From: Druceiella hillmani
Lineage: Eukaryota; Arthropoda; Insecta; Lepidoptera; Hepialidae
Direction: 5' to 3'
Length of the DNA: 64,000 bases
NCBI GenBank assembly: GCA_039881145.1
Contig: JAYKKI010000008.1
Location: 29,680,501-29,744,500 of the forward strand
The translations under genes were made by a program, and so were the position numbers. Positions 1 to 12,170 of the stretch are shown here, piece by piece; position 1 is the first letter of the stretch; each line of letters starts with the position of its first letter. The notes under the pieces are model-generated. The model saw only the letters and a list, made by a program, of their open reading frames with translations, was not told where the DNA came from and made no database searches.

Positions 1-1897
1 GAGTTTTTATACGTGCAAATTTATATACATACCAAATCAAATATAACTTCTATATATTCTTTATATGTAAAAGCCAGGAGAAATAACCACCGCCAAATCT
101 CTTGACGGAAATTATTAGGAAATAACTTGACAAATCACAGCATTTTTATGAGATGCCTTTGAAATGTGAGGTGGTCATCGATAATCATACCAAGATCACG
201 CAAATATGACATTACTTTCAAGGATTGATACATTTAGCTATATAAGTCAGACATTTTCTCGTATTTCCTTGGACACTAAATCGATACCACATTGGAACAA
301 GTTCTATCAGACCGATTAACTGTCTATACCCAATAAGTTTTCGTATTCATCAAATTAACAGTATAAAGTAAACTATCAATAATAAATAACTCACAAATAT
401 TTTTAAAATAAAAAATCTGACGATTTTACATTAAATTTAATTTCTATATTTTTTCTTTCAACATTTCGTTGATTAAAATAAATATTTTGACACTACGTGG
501 TTTTACACTCAAATATGATTTAATTTGAAAATAAATTACTACCCCGCCAAAAGTTTATGATTAAATAAATGTTCTATTATTGTAAACTCTATTCCTAAGG
601 ATGCTTACCCTAAAATATTTTACGTTCTAATAATGTTCATATCAAAAAATATTATTAATAATTCGCAAAATCCATCAAAATATAAATAAAAAACTATAAT
701 AACTATTAAGTACTAACAAATTATTTTTCTTAAATCGCTAATATGCTCAAAAATTATTTCCTTAAAACAATCAGAACAATTTAAAAACTGGTTGCCGAAA
801 CTTCATATTATAATACCACGGAAGATATTTTACTATATATATCGTAGTTCTCCGACTGATCATCTTACTAGAAAATAAGAAGTACCCAAGTGGTTCGTAT
901 CACGGTTACATTAATAAGAAACGAGTTCCATCGTTATTACGAAAAATCGCTTCTTTTGCAGATAATCGTATTTAGGAGGATTGGCCATGTACATTACGCA
1001 ATTTGGTTCTTCACGTACATTTTATTATCAATATAATCTAGGAGAACAAGCACTCCAACCTGAGTTCGAGTTCACAGGTTGGAAAAAAATGATTATGTTC
1101 CGTCATCTTCAAGTAATTGAAGCATCGAGATCAATATAATTAATATCTCCTCGGATCGGCTTGTAACTGTATCTACCCCAAATCTATATTTACAAAGTAA
1201 CGAGTCTGTCTATGGATCTTTATAGTATTACATACAGAATAACAGACAAAAAGATAAACCAGTGCTTGTGAAGATACTGAACTCTATATAATTTTAAGCC
1301 TCAGCAGTCTATTAGCAGTAAATGAAACAAAAAGTATCACTAGATTCAATAAAAATACCACTACGCTTTCAAGAGTATTACTAAAGAGTAAGAGAGTAAT
1401 AAGTAAATATTACTAAAGAGTTGTAAAAAGTCGCTCTATATCTATTTATATTTATAAAACTACTTTCTCCCATGTTTTCCATAATTTTTTTTAATTTCAT
1501 CTTGATATTTTCCCCCTTATAATCTTCAGTGATTAAATTTCCGCTGCGATGTCTTTAAAATATTTTTACGTTCTCCTTTATACACGGTATTCATAGAAAG
1601 ATTTTTGCTAAGTAAATTTTAGATAACGAAATATAAACGACTTTCTTACGCAAAAGCGCGTTCCGTGTATTAATTTACATTTTACTTTCATTTGCTAAAA
1701 TAAGAAAATATTTAAAACTTTTATGTGAAAACTTATAAATAATATATATTCAATTGAAGAATTATAAAAGTGGACAAAAACGAACGTTCCAAGTGAAAAA
1801 GCTCAAATTTTAACTGTCCTTCTAAGTAATTATTACATGCTTTTCCACATTACGTACATATTACTTTCTTCAATCCATTAATTTAGCTATTTTTTAT
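1..1897. other. AT-rich non-coding stretch
   Basis: No recognisable gene, RNA or repeat. The sequence is uniformly AT-rich with short A and T runs and no long open frame. Confidence 0.6.
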
Positions 1898-1908
1898 TAA
1901 GTTTACTT

Positions 1909-2148
1909 CATTGAATATATTTGGCGTAAATTTTGTAGAAATTCATTATTCACAATGAAATGAAACTACGTGATGTAGTATTATTTCTACTTTCTTTAAT
2001 TTCTTTACCACGACCTAGGTTTCGTTTTATTACAACAATATTTGCTAATATCCTACCTGAAGATGTTGTAATACAACGAAACCTAGGTCGTGGTAAAGAA
2101 ATTAAAGAAAGTAGAAATAATACTACATCACGTAGTTTCATTTAATTG
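1909..2148 (-). mobile_element. Hairpin retroelement-like repeat, copy 1
   Basis: An 85-bp arm (1953-2037) pairs with 2064-2148 with about two mismatches around a 26-nt loop. A further ~44 bp (1909-1952) lies only on the left side, so the element is asymmetric. An identical 11-bp direct repeat, TAAGTTTACTT, flanks it at 1898-1908 and 2149-2159, like a target-site duplication. Copies 2 (18164-18406) and 3 (61477-61607) share the same tail, containing TTTGGCGT and TTTTGTAGAAATTCATTATT. Strand is given so that the tail is the 3' end; a 5'-truncated copy 3 supports this. Both strands of the palindrome encode nearly the same 60-residue open frame, which is a by-product of symmetry and not evidence of a protein. 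The family is not recognised; a SINE-like or Penelope-related non-autonomous element is possible. Confidence 0.75.
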
Positions 2149-2159
2149 TAAGTTTACTT

Positions 2160-3870
2160 TGTTTACGTACACTCTTTTTTGTTTCTTTATGTGAATGATA
2201 TGTATGTTTTTAAGGACACTATGAGCAGTACAAACTTTTTTTTCAAACCGTGTTTTATAGCGATGAGCGTAATTTTCCTTGCTGCTTAGAATATGGAAAT
2301 AATTATATAATAATAATTATATATTAAAATAACCTAAAATCTTTATACAAACTTAAAAATCAGCATTCAATTTACTTTAATTAACACTAAATCTATTTGT
2401 TATTTGGGGACAAATATACGAATCGAATAGAAAATTATTTCTTTGTATTAAAACAAGAAAATCCCACTATTTTTCGTGGCTAAATTAAACGACTATAAAC
2501 GTCACTCACATCACCATCACTTTCATTACTGAATATTTAAAAAACCGACTAATATTAGATAAAATTTACACGAAATAAGGTTATCTGAAAACAGTTTTCC
2601 GTTTTAAATACTAGATAATAAGGCTCTCCTAATACATATTTATATCAGAAAAACCTACAGTCCTACTATCAACAAAAGATCAAAACAAACGTGAAGAAAA
2701 GATTTAGAATCATACTATCAGAAAGTAAATGTTACGAAATTGTATATGATTTCATTCATTCTTACTATACTCTTAAATTCCATTCCTCGACACAATTTAG
2801 ACTATCAAAAATCTCCATTAATATATCTAATAATTTTATTAAAACCTTCACACAAATATATACTTCCTCATAAAACTTTCTCTTATTGAATATGATATTA
2901 ACAATGCATTTTCAAACCCTGCACTTGGCCAATATTCTTAAAAATTCCTTTAAAAAATTTAAAAACCTGACAAACATTTTCAACAACAAAATAGCAATTT
3001 AAATAATCATGACATTTCTAATCTCCTAACACGCAAAATCGTTACACGAAATCAATGGCAACTAATCAATATTGATAAGACGGGGTTAATACCCACAGCT
3101 GATGTCTACGAAATATTTCAGATTAAACAAAAATTCAATGTAGCATTTAGTAGTCAATTAACAATCATAATTGATCGTTAACGAGTCAATTAATTTTCTG
3201 AACAATACTAATTTTATAGATTCTGTGCAAAAACGTCTCGAGCCCAATCAAAATTATACTAAGAACAAGGTCATAAAATGTATATATATGGTAAATGCCC
3301 CAAGTCCTCACTGACCATCTCACGTATAAACACATCTGCCCGTCAGTCGTATCTGTCTCGAATTAAATTATTAATAAAATGATAAGTATAATAAAGTTCA
3401 ATCAATTATTCAATACATAATTCAACCTATCTCGTAATAATCTTACTCCTCATAAATATGCTAATTTAGTTGAAGTAGCTTGGGTTGAATTAACATAATA
3501 AAATTTAATATAATCGTATGTTACACTAATATACTTTCCGTGATTGGAATGTCTTGGCTGTCTAAAATGCTCGCTCAGACGGCGCACTGAGTTAGCATAT
3601 TATTTTTAAGATAAGTGTTATTGACTTTATACTTTTGTGCAGCGTTTATTTAAGACAAAAATTTTACAAAACCAATTTTATGATAATAAATTATAAACGC
3701 TCTCTAATTAATGTCAGTAGCATAACCAAATTCAATTTTTAAAATTCAAGAAAGCGACCGTTTTGAGCAGTATTGTTTGTACGTTTTGCAAGTGCCTTCG
3801 ACTTTTGATGTTCGAATTAATATCATCAGTTACATTCAAGAATGAAACTAATGCTACGTAGTAACTGGCC
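2160..3870. other. AT-rich non-coding stretch
   Basis: Nothing recognisable. A 60-codon open frame near 2691-2873 is low-complexity and has no family resemblance. Confidence 0.55.
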
Positions 3871-3871
3871 T

Positions 3872-4040
3872 TCTTATTCTTCTTCTTAAGCACTACAGCC
3901 TGTTACAGACCGAGGCTGTCTCTCCAAGCTTTCTCCATCTGATCCTATCCGGCACAACAGCCCTCCATCGGTTTGCTGCCAAAAGCTTTAAGTCCCTCGA
4001 CCCCATCCAGCCATCTGGTGTGTGATCTTCCTCTTAGTCA
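3872..4040 (-). mobile_element. LINE 3'-end fragment
   Basis: Read on the minus strand, about 4035-3900 translates to GRSHTRWLDGVEGLKAFG, then after a stop DQMEKAWRDSLGL and a terminal stop. This matches the conserved tail of many insect non-LTR retrotransposon ORF2 proteins (pattern GRPxxRWxDxVxxDL...W...A). The frame then runs into an AAG-rich tail (+ strand CTTCTTATTCTTCTTCTT near 3870-3888), as expected of a LINE 3' end. Only the last ~45 codons remain and they contain an internal stop, so this is a dead 5'-truncated copy. The clade cannot be resolved. Confidence 0.6.
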
Positions 4041-7000
4041 TTTTCCTTTTTATTTTTAAAAAAGTATTTTTTGTATTGGGGATGTTTCATTATATCTAAA
4101 TAAATGACCACCTAGTACGTCACTTTAACGATGTGGGGTACACCAACCATCTTTGACCAACATGGCTAGGGGAAAATGGGCAAAATATGGCGTAATTTAA
4201 AAATCATTCATACAGCCATATTGCCCAGTTACTCTGTAAATAAAAATGACTATAAATATATATAAAACATATACAGAAAAAAAGGTAATTATATTCCAAG
4301 ATAAAATCCATCTCTATTTACCTCAATCATACAAACTAAATGTACGAAAATATTATCGATTGGTTAATTAGTTGAAAGCAAGACTAATAAACTCGCTTTG
4401 ACATTTATAATATTACTAGTTATAATATTTGTTTGTAGTGGCTAACGAGATCATACAATGAGGCTGAATTTATCTTAAGCCCTAATTTTTATGCAGAAAA
4501 AAATTACTTCGTTGACAAAATAACATAAATAACATTTGTTTTGTTGCTCTCGATAGTTTTTTGGTTGTTTTATTAGAAAAGCGTTATTTTATTATTTACC
4601 TAACATAAATATGTTTTTGGTTACCCATCACTGAAATGTGCACTTAAAGCTTATTCTGTGCAGATCGTACAAAAATAATGACGTAGGATGTACTACAGAT
4701 ACCACTTCATTGCCTTGATGCTTGCCTATTTATCTAAAAAAATAACCGAAAGATAAGTTATACCACCCATTATTTTAGAAAAACTACCAAAACTGGAAAA
4801 ATGTAATACTTTTGGAATAAACTCAGTCTGTCCATTTGTACGCCTGTCACATCAGATTTAAAAAGCCTTTACCAATAATGAACATCAAGGACGCGAAAAG
4901 AAATAGTTTGCCTCCCCTGGTATGGAACATTATACATTATATAATGTTGTTTTTGATATTTTGACACATATTAATTAAAATGCCCATATGAAGCAACTAT
5001 ATATAAAATGTCATACACAAAGTTCTAAAACAGTAGCAACAGTGAGGCCATAACAGGTGGACAAGCTGAGGAGATGACACCACTAAACTATAAGGGTTCA
5101 TTTTGTTTACCGCGGAAACATAAAAAAGAAAAAACATCAGGATGGTATAAGTTAAGAAAAAAAATATCAGCAACGTAGCTGTCTAATTTAAATGACGTCC
5201 TACCCTTAAAAAACGGAAACGATAAAATTAACAGGATCCTTCAGTATTATACAGTTTCTCACTGAAAATACACACAATAAAAATAATTGAAATTTTCCTT
5301 TACAAACTTATATTCACGTAATTATACTGACGTATTTATCCATGCCATTAAAACATAACTCAAATATTTCTATTTTAAAAGTTGTTTTAATACTCCTTCG
5401 TGTTTCTAACTATTTTTTTTTAGATTTCGTACCCAAGAACCCAACTGAGACCCGATATTTATTTGTGTGATTAGGTTATCAGAAACCCGTAGCTTCTAAA
5501 CGGAACTAAATGTGTCTGACGTCATATGAATTTCGTGTCAAAACAACACATGACATTGACCGGAAATTAAAAACCTTTAGAATCTTGCATAATTTAATAA
5601 ATAATAAACTGAATTATAATAAATGTAATTATAATAAAATACTTCGATATGAATGAACTCTTTAAGGAAACATATGTGCATACAAAAAAAAATGAATTTG
5701 TACATTGTGTATAGAAAACTCTTAAACTTTTTTTACTATACAAACACACTTTTTTATTTTTTTTTTAGAAGGTAACGACGCGAAAAATTTGCAAAGTTTT
5801 GTTACTAGGCCTGTGCTGATAATTCTGATAAGCTCCTGAAATTCCCGGAGTACTTTGGGGGTATTATTATTAGACAAAAAAATAAATAACGAGCCTATTC
5901 TGCACTTCATTTATTTGATTTTAATGTATGTTTAACTTCATAAAACTGATAACGTTACTTCACCGTCGTTTCTAAGTAATTATAAATCCATAATTTTATA
6001 AACATTTATGCATAGCTTTATAAAAATTATTTAACAAGGCAGATATAAACCTAAATAAATTAATTAATTAAGTCGATAGTTTTCCAAATATTGGGTTTTG
6101 AACGTCTTTTCTTTGGAACAGTGGGCAACCGCAGTTAGCAGTAATGTAAAATATTTACGGAATTGAGTTACGTGACCAAATAGTTATTGGGTAAATTACA
6201 ACCTTTTACGTTCCCTCCTATATTACAATCCCATATATTACAATAGTAAAAATCCGTATATTACAATAGAAAAAAATTTAACGATCAAAGCACAACCACA
6301 AGATCGCTATTTGTGAAGATGAAAAAAAATAATATCAATTTGACTGCTTAAAATTCTTATTAAAATCGATTTCCTCAATTTTCATTCAATATGTCTATTA
6401 ATTTCATCGAATATACATAAATATATATAACACTTTCGAAATATTAACAAAAGCTTTAGTTTCAGTATTTCATGATAATCATATACTAAACTAACTAGAA
6501 ACAGATATGTTAATTAAAACTGAATTACACCTGAGTACATCGTGCTAATTCAACGTACGTAATTAGTATTTTTTTTATTCTTAACGAATATTTAACAGGT
6601 ATCAACTGAAAGATCAATTAACTTGACGATTTAAATTAATTTGGCATCATTAGTCTATGTTAAATATTTATACATTAATTGAATTTAATATACTTTTTGT
6701 CTGTCAGTTTGACTTTTTAAAAATTAATATCTTTTTTCCATTTGATAATTAATATGACGTACCTCATGAATAACGATTATGACGATCATATTTATTGTAA
6801 ATGTTTTTAAAAACTTGACTTGTTTTTTTAATTGCCATTCACAGCTAATTGTTTTTATTTACGATATAATTTCATTAAAAAAATTGCCTAATACCTAATA
6901 AGATTTGACATGTGTTTTTTATATTTAATTTTAATACTCAAGAGATACATGTCGATATTTCGGTCTCCAGGAAACCAAACACGTTTTTTGATAGAGTCAA

Positions 7001-7520
7001 ATCGTTTAAATATAATAAAAAGATATCAATAATATGATATAAATGCCAAAATTCATTAAAATACTTTAATTCAATAACTTAAAAATACCCCATAATTCAT
7101 AGTTTAACAACCCATAATCAATGACATTTTTGTGGACTTTCTAAATTTGTCCTACAATGGAACAACTTTTACTGCCGTTTCAAACTAAATAACGCATTGC
7201 TAATATGCAAAACCGTTAGATAAATAAAAAAACAAGTGCTAAATATAACTAAATGAACTTAAAATTTCACAACTTAAAACATTATTAGGTATTTTCAAAA
7301 AAATTGTGTGCCGTCATGGGAAATTTGACAGATGTGAAATATCAAATTTTTTTTATAAATTTTTTTGTTTCAATAAATTGAGAAGGAAAAAACAAATATT
7401 CATATAGTTGCAAATAACAAAGCATTAAATTAATGCTTAAGCTGAGTTTTATTATTTCATGCATTAATTTCTCACAGAAATATTTCTTAACAATCTGTTG
7501 AAAACATATTTTTAATTTTA
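4041..7520. other. AT-rich non-coding stretch with a minor inverted repeat
   Basis: Mostly featureless. At about 4176-4227, TGGGCAAAATATGGC faces GCCATATTGCCCA, a small inverted repeat with a 2-nt bulge, possibly a decayed MITE. No coding signal. Confidence 0.5.
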
Positions 7521-7521
7521 C

Positions 7522-7625
7522 AGTTAGCCAACAAGACGCGAAAGTGGCCGAGTAGCACATCACTACTACCATCAGAAGATTTTAACTACCATCCAAACGC
7601 ACCATTAGATATTTTACATCAATAT
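7522..7625 (+). repeat. Dispersed repeat family R2, copy A
   Basis: Shares ordered blocks with 15190-15325: AGTTAGCC, CAAGACGCG, then a ~45-bp block with TTTTAACT.CCAT.CAAACG and TTTCACATCAA-like sequence. Order and spacing are kept with local gaps, so the two are copies of one unclassified interspersed repeat. This copy is the more degraded. Confidence 0.5.
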
Positions 7626-8004
7626 AACTATAACAATATAAACTATTTTTTTTTTATTCTTTTGATTAACAGATTCTATAGAGTGAATTAGTTATATATA
7701 GTTACAGTGGATTAATTGTGAAAGCTAGGACATGAGTTTTTGTATGTCAAAGCCAATTGGTTGCAACCCAACCGTTTCTGGCAATCAGCGCTAGTAGATT
7801 TTAAGTAGCACAAGACCAAAAAACACCAGTTTTTTAAAATGTTATGTTAGTAAAGCAAAACAAAAGACAAACTTATGTTGTTAATATAACCATAATGATT
7901 CAAAATTTTAACAGTTTAAAAAAAAAATCTTGCTCACTTAGAAAGCTTCATCCAACAAGGTTGGTACTACTCCATATTTACCTTTTAAATCGTTTGTCCT
8001 TTCC

Positions 8005-8079
8005 TTTTACCTTTCATACACGTTTATCATGAAGTAGATAAAAAATCTACTTCATAATAAACGTGTATGAAAGGTAAAA
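8005..8079. repeat. Near-perfect palindrome, 35-bp arms
   Basis: 8005-8039 pairs with 8045-8079 with one mismatch and a 5-nt A-rich loop. The arms contain CATACACGTTTAT. No direct repeats are evident at its edges. It may be a fold-back (template-switch) duplication or a tiny hairpin element. Confidence 0.8.
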
Positions 8080-8152
8080 ATTAGTTTAATCTACTTCAAT
8101 ATTCGTACTTTTCAACTGCCTATTAATTTTATTGAAATTAATCTCTCTATCT

Positions 8153-8169
8153 TTGTGTGTGTGTGTGTA
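8153..8169 (+). repeat. Short GT microsatellite
   Basis: An uninterrupted run of GT dinucleotides, about 8 units. Confidence 0.8.
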
Positions 8170-9080
8170 GATGTGTATATACCTAAGTAACGATTCTCAC
8201 AGAGACAATTTAGTTTCTTCTATTTACTTCAAAAAACTAGAATTTATTTAGAATTTTACTTCAAAAAACTAGCAATTGTAAGAGTCAAAGGAGTTGGTGT
8301 TGAAACCACTGGAATGACAAAACTTCATGCTGAGATTTGGAACCAGAAAATTTACCACCATTCTCATCAGAGAAAGTTTTGTAGAATCACATGCTAATGT
8401 AATCCCACAACACTTTCATTATCTAGACAACTCATGACATGTTGAAATAACCCCACAAGTATATGTATTTCTTGCTTATATGTATTTCTTGCCCCACAAG
8501 TATATGCTTTTCCCAGCCCGATATAAACCGCGGGCGTATTAAAAACATAAGGCGGAAAAAAATTTACAAAATACTTCAAGAAATAAATAAAAAAAAATGG
8601 TAATTACGATTGATGCATATTTTAAGGAAACGTAAATATTCAGATTCGCATCACTCGCGCATCCAAAAAACGTGGCAAGGTCAGATCAATTTATTACAAA
8701 CGCGATCAATGTACAATGCTCCTGGCAATGAATTCATATATGTAGATATTTAATTTAAAAAAAACTTCTATATTTATTATGTTATTTTATACAGGCTGTG
8801 TCAGCATTAGAAGCGGGTTTAGTTATTATAAAAGTTATCATTTATTATAAAAATTATTATTATAAAAATTATTTAGCTCATATAAAAAATTGACATATAG
8901 CTACCTAACTTGAGCTATCATAACCTGACCAAAAAATACTAATAACCTAAATATTAATAACCAATAGAATAGTACGAATTTCTTAACTCTAGCATTCGAT
9001 TTATTGTTTCTTGACATAATGTTATTAATTCTTATCATTGACTCATTGTTTTTATATTACTACATCTTTATTTTACTAGC
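8170..9080. other. AT-rich non-coding stretch
   Basis: Nothing recognisable apart from a small local duplication near 8457-8495 (TATATGTATTTCTTGC twice). Confidence 0.45.
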
Positions 9081-9084
9081 TTAA

Positions 9085-9642
9085 CCGTTTGAATGCCGAC
9101 GAGTGCGTACTAACTAAATTTGCCAAGAGCGCGATGGCGCTCGAGAAATCAGTTGATGTTTAGCGCGCGGTAGGGGAGGTCGCTCACTTTCTACATGTTA
9201 CATAATGTTCAAATTATAATATTATTAGTAATTACAATATAAAAAGGATCCAGGAAAAGAAAAATTTGTCCCCATAATGTCGAAATACAAAAATAATTCT
9301 AGTGAAAATGATCGTTTTTCAAGTTGTGAAGAAAGTGATAGTGGAAGTGTCATTGTGGTGCGACATTATTTTGCTGATACGGAAGATGTACCGGACTGCG
9401 AAAATGAGGATGTGACCTTGATTTCAGTTTTTGTTATAATTTTTGTTCACAATATATATTAACATAATTTTCTTTGTGTTTTATTATCCTTGTACAAGTT
9501 TTTATTAAGAAAACACCGAAAAAATTATTAAAATTGAATAATTTTTGGAAGAAATACAGTTTTTTTTACGAAACATCAAAAACAAAAGATTTCTTTGCCA
9601 CTTTTAAGTATATATGAGTAAAAAACAATGGCACTAAAACGG
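9085..9642 (+). mobile_element. piggyBac-like internal-deletion derivative
   Basis: The element lies between TTAA at 9081-9084 and TTAA at 9643-9646, the target duplication specific to the piggyBac superfamily. Its terminal inverted repeats are CCGTTTGAATGCC (left) and, read inward from the right, CCGTTTTAGTGCC, 11 of 13 identical. The 558-bp body keeps a GC-rich left subterminal region, a short 5' leader, the beginning of an acidic N-terminal open frame (ATG at 9277) and an AT-rich right end. An autonomous element would be about 2-3 kb, so most of the transposase is deleted. The intact ends mean it could once have been mobilised by a transposase supplied elsewhere. Confidence 0.8.
9277..9462 (+). 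pseudogene. Truncated piggyBac-like transposase N-terminus
   Basis: The frame starts with ATG after a CCCCATA leader and reads MSKYKNNSSENDRFSSCEES, then an acidic stretch with DTEDVPDCENEDV. A Ser/Glu/Asp-rich start is typical of piggyBac transposases. After about residue 47 the reading turns into hydrophobic, non-homologous sequence (LISVFVIIFVHNIY), which marks the deletion junction near 9417. The DDD catalytic core and the C-terminal cysteine-rich domain are absent, so it cannot be active. The assignment depends mainly on the surrounding TTAA-flanked ends, because the peptide is too short for firm homology. Confidence 0.55.
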
Positions 9643-9646
9643 TTAA

Positions 9647-10750
9647 ACAACTTTTAAGATTGGGTGATTAAAATACTAAACGGTCCTCATACAACAATGT
9701 GGATTATGCCGTCTGTTTACTTTTTCCTGTATAATAGACGATTATATTCAAAAAGACAAACTACAGTTTAGTTATTGGGTCACTTAATCGATTTTTAATA
9801 TAGAAAGTCTCTTCTAGAGTAAAAATCGATCTTTAAAAATGAAATTCTGAATGGTTGTACGTAAAACTTTGAATTATTTTAAACAATATATAATCCAAAG
9901 ACGTGAGATGTCAACGAAAAGGCATCGATGACGTCGTCTTTATTTACGTTTTTTATACATTCCTATGAATACTGAAAATCTCAGACTTTTTATGTCATTT
10001 TTTTTAGTTATTATTTTTGTTAATATATACTCGTGATTGGCTACTGTCTCACAAAATGTTTATGGCGCCAGAATAATTTGTGTATATTCAGTCCTTTATG
10101 GATTTAATAAATAAACATATAAACAACAGAGTGGTTTGAATATAAATACAAAGTATTTAATAGACAAGGTCGACACAAATTTAATAGATTTTATATTTAA
10201 AAGAAAGAATGGATTGTTAACATAAAATTGTGAACATAAGTATTCTGTTTCTGTTAAGTTTCCTAAAAAAGAGTTGAGATGTTTTGTCTTGGGTCCAACC
10301 TAAAAGGTTAAATCATAATGCAAGTGTTCAACAAAGATATTTATGTCCTATAGAGCATAAATACCAAGATTATAATACCTTTGCCAACAACAAGACATGG
10401 GCATAAACTCCTATTGTCCAAATTGAGATGGTGCAGATGGCCTATAAAACTCATGTTTACGGTTTAATGAAGCACCGAAGACTCATAAAATGCACCAAGT
10501 CCAGTGTGGGATGACAAAATCATCGGCGAATAAATAGGATCAGTCACCAAAAATGGAATTTAATTCAAATACTTGTCATCGAGTGATGGTCGTAGATTTT
10601 ATATTCATTGACAATAAATGTATTCGAATTCGGTGAAGTATCGAGGAATCAACTCTTAATAAATGATTTTTTGATCAAATTAAAAATGAACAAATGATAA
10701 CCTCGACAATCGCTTAACTACTGCAAATTTGATTAAAAGACAAATACGTT
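9647..10750. other. AT-rich non-coding stretch
   Basis: No recognisable gene or repeat. Confidence 0.5.
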
Positions 10751-10787
10751 TATATACATATATGTATATATATATATATATACGCAC

Positions 10788-10864
<77 letters not shown>
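10751..10864 (+). repeat. TA microsatellite, interrupted
   Basis: About 110 bp of TA dinucleotides with scattered TACATA, TATGTA and GCACA interruptions. It generates poly-Ile/Tyr open frames on both strands that are not genes. Confidence 0.95.
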
Positions 10865-10865
<1 letters not shown>

Positions 10866-11159
10866 GTCTGCCACTTTAAATAGCTACTGCATAAATGTTA
10901 TAAATATTCCCATTGTAGATATACCAGACAATTATGAACATGTTATTATGTTAAACAAAATTACCCAGCTTCACCCTATCATACAAGACGTACATTAATG
11001 TACTGACAAAGTATATATTGTTAAATGTTTATGATATATAAGTATTATGTAGACATGACTATAAAATTGCTTTAAGTTTGCTTCAAGTTTGTTTTTTTAT
11101 TAAAATAACCAGCTATATGTTTAGATGCGTCATATAAATCATATCAAAAAATTAATTTG

Positions 11160-11310
11160 AAATGAGGAGCCAGGGTTTGCCAAGAACAAGTAAGTTTGTC
11201 GGTTTCACCAGTAAAAGAGCTAAAATCTAAGTACGAATATGTGCCAAATTCTGTGAAATTTCTTCAATAGTTTAAAAAGAAAAATTATTGCTTGCTTGCT
11301 ACTAAATGTA
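11160..11310 (+). repeat. Dispersed repeat family R3, copy 1
   Basis: Aligns with 22687-22830 along its length, including the downstream ATTGCTTGCTTGCT / ATTACTTGCTTACT block. Read on the plus strand it stays open as VCQEQVSLSVSPVKELK..., ending in TAG. The second copy reads VLQHEQMGLLASPLEELRYE in the matching frame. Conservation of the peptide pattern suggests the C-terminal end of a transposon protein, but I cannot name the family. Confidence 0.5.
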
Positions 11311-11649
11311 ATAATAAACTCGTACGGGTTGCGACTTGTTATCTTCTTTATTTATATTCAATAATATTTGCTTAACAACTATTGAATATTCATGAGCTAC
11401 AAGTTATTTATAATCGTATGATAATGAACAAAATAATACACCAAAAATCGCCCACAAATTTTCCGAAGTAATACAAACTCATTCTTTTTTGGAACTTTTC
11501 TTTAATCGCACAAATATATCCGGGCAACCATATTGGCCGTGTCTGTTCATCGTGCTATCTTCGTTTATCACATTGTATTCAAATTAATTAAATTAAGACG
11601 CAATTTTAATTTTTTTTTGTCAGTAATATAATAAATATCGAATAAATAA
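11311..11649. other. AT-rich spacer
   Basis: Nothing recognised between the dispersed repeat and the tandem array. Confidence 0.4.
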
Positions 11650-12170
11650 AAACTTTAGATCTAATGCAATATTTTAAAGTTTGGATTTTTTTTGCATTGA
11701 ATAAACTTAAAATCTTTGAATAAAAATCGAACAATCAAAGCTAAAAAGTAACATCTCTTTTATATGAATCTAAAATAAGTTAAAGCTTAATATGAACTTT
11801 TTTAAAGTCTCTATTAAGTCTTAACGTAAAACTTTAGACCTAGCGCAATATTCTAAAGGTGCACTAAATAAACTTCAAAATCTTTGAAAAAAATCAAAAG
11901 ATCAAAGGTGAAAAGTTCCATCTTTTTAATTTTACGCTAAAATAAGTAAAGATTTAATATGAACATTTTTAAAAACCCTTATTAAATCATAACTTAAAAT
12001 TTTAGATCTAACGCAATATTCTAAAAATCCAATGAATAAACTCCAAAATATTTGATTAAAAATCGAAACATCAAAGTTGAAAATTTCCATCTCTTTAATA
12101 TTAATCTAAAATAAATTAAAATTCAATATGAACCATTTTAAAAGTTCATATTGAATCTTAACTTTGTGAA
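11650..12170. repeat. Degenerate ~175-bp tandem array, 3 units
   Basis: Units begin with a TTTAGAYCTA.CGCAATATT motif at about 11654, 11833 and 12001, giving periods of about 179 and 168 bp. Each unit then has ATAAACT..AAAAT.TTTGA, ATCAAAG.TGAAAA, CATCT.TTTA and ATATGAAC in the same order. The units are well diverged, so the array is old. It looks like a relic satellite or an eroded repeat cluster. It ends in an inverted repeat, 12116-12133 against 12144-12161. Confidence 0.75.

Noticed and set aside
1950..2145. Near-identical ~60-codon open frames on both strands
   Set aside because: They are mirror readings of one palindrome; no protein evidence.
10680..10998. Open frames rich in Ile/Tyr across TA tracts (also near 26.1, 31.5, 32.6, 39.9 and 51.8 kb)
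   Set aside because: They are translations of TA microsatellites on both strands.
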